6,564 bases of DNA, taken from Nitrospirota bacterium (GTDB taxonomy: Bacteria; NPL-UPA2; JAGMAN01). The position numbers and the translations under genes were made by a program. Numbering within the stretch: position 1 is the stretch's first letter; every line of letters begins with the position of its first letter. The notes below the pieces were generated by a model that saw only the letters and a program-made list of their open reading frames with translations, did no database searches and was not told the DNA's origin. The DNA lies in contig JAUWHM010000053.1 in the NCBI GenBank assembly GCA_030605915.1, forward strand, positions 1 through 6,564, written 5' to 3'. Below, piece by piece: positions 4,877 to 6,564 of the stretch.

Positions 4877-4928
4877 GGGTTTTCTTGCCGCTTAGAGCCT
4901 CTTAATACACGGCGGCAAGAAAAAACCC
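4877..4928 (+). repeat. Inverted repeat 3 upstream of glnA (long stem)
   Basis: TTTTCTTGCCGC (4880-4891) is the perfect complement of GCGGCAAGAAAA (4912-4923). After two extra A residues the pairing resumes with GGG/CCC, for 15 pairs around a 20-base loop. The next bases are GCTCATGG rather than T, so it is not a standard terminator. It ends about 37 bases before the glnA Shine-Dalgarno and could be a leader structure or the arms of a small mobile repeat. Confidence 0.75.
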
Positions 4929-4965
4929 GCTCATGGCCAAGGCCGAACCTTCATCTAATAATGAT

Positions 4966-4974
4966 AAGGAGGAG
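4966..4974 (+). promoter_or_regulatory. Strong ribosome binding site deciding the glnA start
   Basis: AAGGAGGAG nearly matches the anti-Shine-Dalgarno in full and ends four bases before ATG 4979. It fixes this ATG as the start, because the earlier in-frame codons back to 4859 encode a sequence unlike glutamine synthetase and run through the hairpin region. Confidence 0.85.
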
Positions 4975-4978
4975 AAAG

Positions 4979-6289
4979 ATGGAGAAAAAGGATGTTATTA
5001 AGTTAGTGAAGGAGAAGGGAGTAAAGTTCATCCAGTTGTGGTTTGCCGACATACTGGGAAGTCTGAAGAGCTTTACCATAACACAGAGGGAACTGGAAGG
5101 AGCTTTGGAATTGGGAAAGGGCTTTGACGGTTCATCTATAACCGGATATGCTGAAGCGGAGGAAAGCGATATCATCGCTATGCCCGACCCGTCCACCTTT
5201 CAGATTCTTCCTTGGGAAGGCTCCACCGGGAGGATGTTCTGCGATATCCTGAACCCTGATAGAAGTCCCTATCCGGGAGATCCCAGACATGTGTTAAAGA
5301 GAACTCTTAAGCGAGCCTCTGGTCTCGGTTTCACCTACTATTTAGGCCCGGAGCTTGAATACTTCTACTTTAAGAATTCGCACAGTCCGGAGGTCCTGGA
5401 TGAAGGAGGATATTTCGATCTAACCACAGTTGACTTAGCCAATAATGTGAGAAAACAGACGGTGGAGACGCTGGAAGCAATGGGCATCCCGGTGGAATGT
5501 GACCACCATGAGGTAGCCCCCAGTCAACATGAGATTGACCTACAATTCGCTGAGGCTCTAACCATGGCCGATAGGGCCATGACTTATCGGATGGTAGTCA
5601 AGGAGATTGCCCAGCGCAATGGCATCTATGCCACCTTCATGCCCAAACCTCTCTTTGGTCTGTGCGGAAGCGGCATGCATGTTCACCAGTCACTGTTTAA
5701 GGATGGCAAGAACGCTTTCTTTGACCCCAGGGACAAGTACCATTTATCAAAAATAGCCAGGGGCTTTATTGCCGGGCAGTTGAAACATGCCCGGGAAATA
5801 TGCTCTATTTTAGCTCAATGGGTCAATTCCTACAAAAGATTAGTCCCTGGGTTTGAAGCTCCCGTTTATAGCTCCTGGGCTCAGAGGAACAGGACTGCCC
5901 TTATTCGGGTTCCCCTGGATAAGCCAGGTAAGGAAGAGGCCATGCGAGCCGAGCTTCGCTGTCCCGATCCGGCCTGCAATCCATACTTAGCCTTTGCGGT
6001 CATGTTGGCGGCTGGACTGGAGGGAATTGAAAAGGGATACAAGTGCGGAGATCCAGTGGAGCCGAACATCTATAAGATGGGAGCATCAGAGAGAGAGGAT
6101 ATGGGCTTAGAGGCCCTACCGGTAAATCTCTTCGAGGCCATCTCCGAGACAGAGGGAAGCGAGTTGGTCAGAAGCGCTCTGGGAGACCATGTCTTCACGC
6201 GCTTCATCCATAATAAGAAGAACGAGTGGAACGAAGACCGGGTCCAGGTAACCTCCCACGAAATAAAAAGATATTTCTCCATCCTTTAG
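4979..6289 (+). CDS. glnA: Glutamine synthetase type I, GSI-alpha length
   Basis: 436 residues. It makes glutamine from glutamate, ammonia and ATP in the cytoplasm, normally as a dodecamer. The beta-grasp domain has WFADILGSLKS and KGFDGSSITG with Asp50, the ammonium-site aspartate. The catalytic domain shows GPELEYF (Glu125, Glu127) and HHEVAPSQHEID (Glu178, Glu185). It also has GSGMHVHQSL (230-239), RLVPGFEAPVY with the flap glutamate Glu293, NRTALIRVP (Arg304, Arg310), and ELRCPDPACNPYLAFA (325-340). Metal, glutamate and nucleotide sites all appear complete. Its length and C-terminal region (NIYKMGASEREDMG) match the alpha type and lack the NLYDLPP adenylylation context of GSI-beta. The arginine that mediates glutamine feedback in Bacillus GSI-alpha (VRIEESD) is replaced by Glu59 in AEAEESD. 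Expression may be tuned by the structured leader. The gene is followed after four bases by a DUF1015 gene. Confidence 0.96.
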   Translation: MEKKDVIKLVKEKGVKFIQLWFADILGSLKSFTITQRELEGALELGKGFDGSSITGYAEAEESDIIAMPDPSTFQILPWEGSTGRMFCDILNPDRSPYPGDPRHVLKRTLKRASGLGFTYYLGPELEYFYFKNSHSPEVLDEGGYFDLTTVDLANNVRKQTVETLEAMGIPVECDHHEVAPSQHEIDLQFAEALTMADRAMTYRMVVKEIAQRNGIYATFMPKPLFGLCGSGMHVHQSLFKDGKNAFFDPRDKYHLSKIARGFIAGQLKHAREICSILAQWVNSYKRLVPGFEAPVYSSWAQRNRTALIRVPLDKPGKEEAMRAELRCPDPACNPYLAFAVMLAAGLEGIEKGYKCGDPVEPNIYKMGASEREDMGLEALPVNLFEAISETEGSELVRSALGDHVFTRFIHNKKNEWNEDRVQVTSHEIKRYFSIL

Positions 6290-6293
6290 TGAT

Positions 6294-6564
6294 ATGGCTG
6301 AAATATTGCCTTTCAGAGGGATAAGGTATAATAAACGGAGAGTAGGCAGGCTGGAATCTGTTACCGCTCCTCCTTATGATGTTATATCCTCCCAGGTTAG
6401 GGATAGATTATACGAGAAGAATGACTATAATGTCATTCGCCTTATCTTAGGAAAGGAGTTCCCGGGCGATGATAAGAAAAATAATAGATATAGTCGAGCC
6501 GCTAATTTTCTTCATGATTGGCTGAAGGAGGGGATATTAAAGGAAGATGAAGAAGAGTCTATTT
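6294..6564 (+). CDS. DUF1015 (PF06245) family protein, N-terminal part
   Basis: ATG 6294, four bases after the glnA stop, opens a frame that stays open to the window end (90 full codons). The N-terminus, MAEILPFRGIRYN followed by LESVTAPPYDVIS, the downstream NVIRLILGKEFPGDD and the RYSRAANFLHDWLKEGIL segment are the well-conserved beginning of the DUF1015 family. Full members have about 400-570 residues, so most of the protein lies beyond the window. The biochemical function of the family is not established, although genes of this kind are common in anaerobic and thermophilic bacteria. No good Shine-Dalgarno precedes the ATG, so it probably relies on translational coupling with glnA and shares its transcript. 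Confidence 0.88.
   Translation, partial: MAEILPFRGIRYNKRRVGRLESVTAPPYDVISSQVRDRLYEKNDYNVIRLILGKEFPGDDKKNNRYSRAANFLHDWLKEGILKEDEEESI

Larger units (their letters stand above)
4708..4978. other. Structured intergenic region upstream of glnA
   Basis: No gene is supported in these 271 bases. The stretch holds three strong inverted repeats listed separately. The last part (about 4929-4978) leads to the glnA Shine-Dalgarno. I see no convincing -35/-10 pair, no sigma54 TGGCAC-N5-TTGC motif and none of the conserved glutamine-riboswitch sequence, so how glnA is transcribed remains open. Confidence 0.6.

Noticed and set aside
4877..4935. Third hairpin as a Rho-independent terminator
   Set aside because: No T run follows the stem on either strand. 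The A/T stretches are inside the paired arms.
4859..4978. N-terminal extension of glutamine synthetase
   Set aside because: It starts at TTG, crosses the third hairpin and is unlike any GlnA N-terminus. ATG 4979 has a near-perfect Shine-Dalgarno.
4708..4978. Glutamine (glnA-type) riboswitch upstream of glnA
   Set aside because: I could not find the conserved core of that motif. The visible hairpins have a different layout.
1..6564. CRISPR array, tRNA, rRNA or insertion sequence
   Set aside because: No regularly spaced direct repeats, cloverleaf, rRNA-like segment or transposase frame was seen on either strand.

Overview
This window reads as an anaerobic, Gram-negative-type bacterial chromosome, probably from an uncultured lineage, interrupted by a short array of integron gene cassettes. 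The backbone genes favour AGA/AGG, ATA and TTA codons, have purine-rich Shine-Dalgarno sequences and are tightly packed. A KdsD-type arabinose-5-phosphate isomerase implies Kdo/LPS-type sugar synthesis. The UroD/MtaA-like, FGGY-kinase and DapA-like proteins are of kinds common in anaerobic candidate phyla. I cannot assign a phylum from the sequence alone.

Layout. (1) 2-214: the C-terminal end of a uroporphyrinogen-decarboxylase-family protein. (2) 296-2145: three attC-type recombination sites (about 296-368, 1312-1372 and 2083-2145) delimiting two complete cassettes. Cassette A (362-1364) carries a QueG-like double [4Fe-4S] protein broken by a one-base frameshift. Cassette B (1365-2138) carries an intact GNAT-fold acetyltransferase. 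The diagnostic sign is that the first bases of each cassette are exactly complementary to the R'' box of its own downstream attC, as expected of a unit that was once a circle. No integrase or attI is visible, so within this window it is a CALIN (attC cluster lacking an integrase). (3) 2146-2432: a gene-poor stretch with a strong sigma70-like promoter (TTGATT-17 bp-TATAAT). (4) 2433-4707: a tight run of an FGGY-kinase N-terminal remnant (46 aa), a DapA/NanA-superfamily lyase, a single-domain SIS isomerase (KdsD type without CBS domains) and a TrpG/PabA glutamine amidotransferase. (5) 4708-4978: a spacer with three strong consecutive hairpins. (6) 4979-6289: glnA, a type I glutamine synthetase of GSI-alpha length. 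(7) 6294 to the window end: the N-terminus of a DUF1015 protein, starting four bases after the glnA stop.

How the parts relate. The UroD-family, FGGY-kinase and DapA-like genes may be remains of one catabolic locus, with the cassette array between them and most of the kinase deleted. TrpG and GlnA both handle glutamine (amide donor use and glutamine synthesis), and KdsD feeds Kdo synthesis. The cassette genes look like captured cargo unrelated to these pathways.

The most notable points are the cassette array in this kind of genome, the one-base lesion inside an Fe-S motif, an attC core that doubles as a ribosome binding site, the 4-base overlap between the kinase remnant and the lyase gene, and the hairpin cluster before glnA. 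Nothing here amounts to a demonstrably new system.
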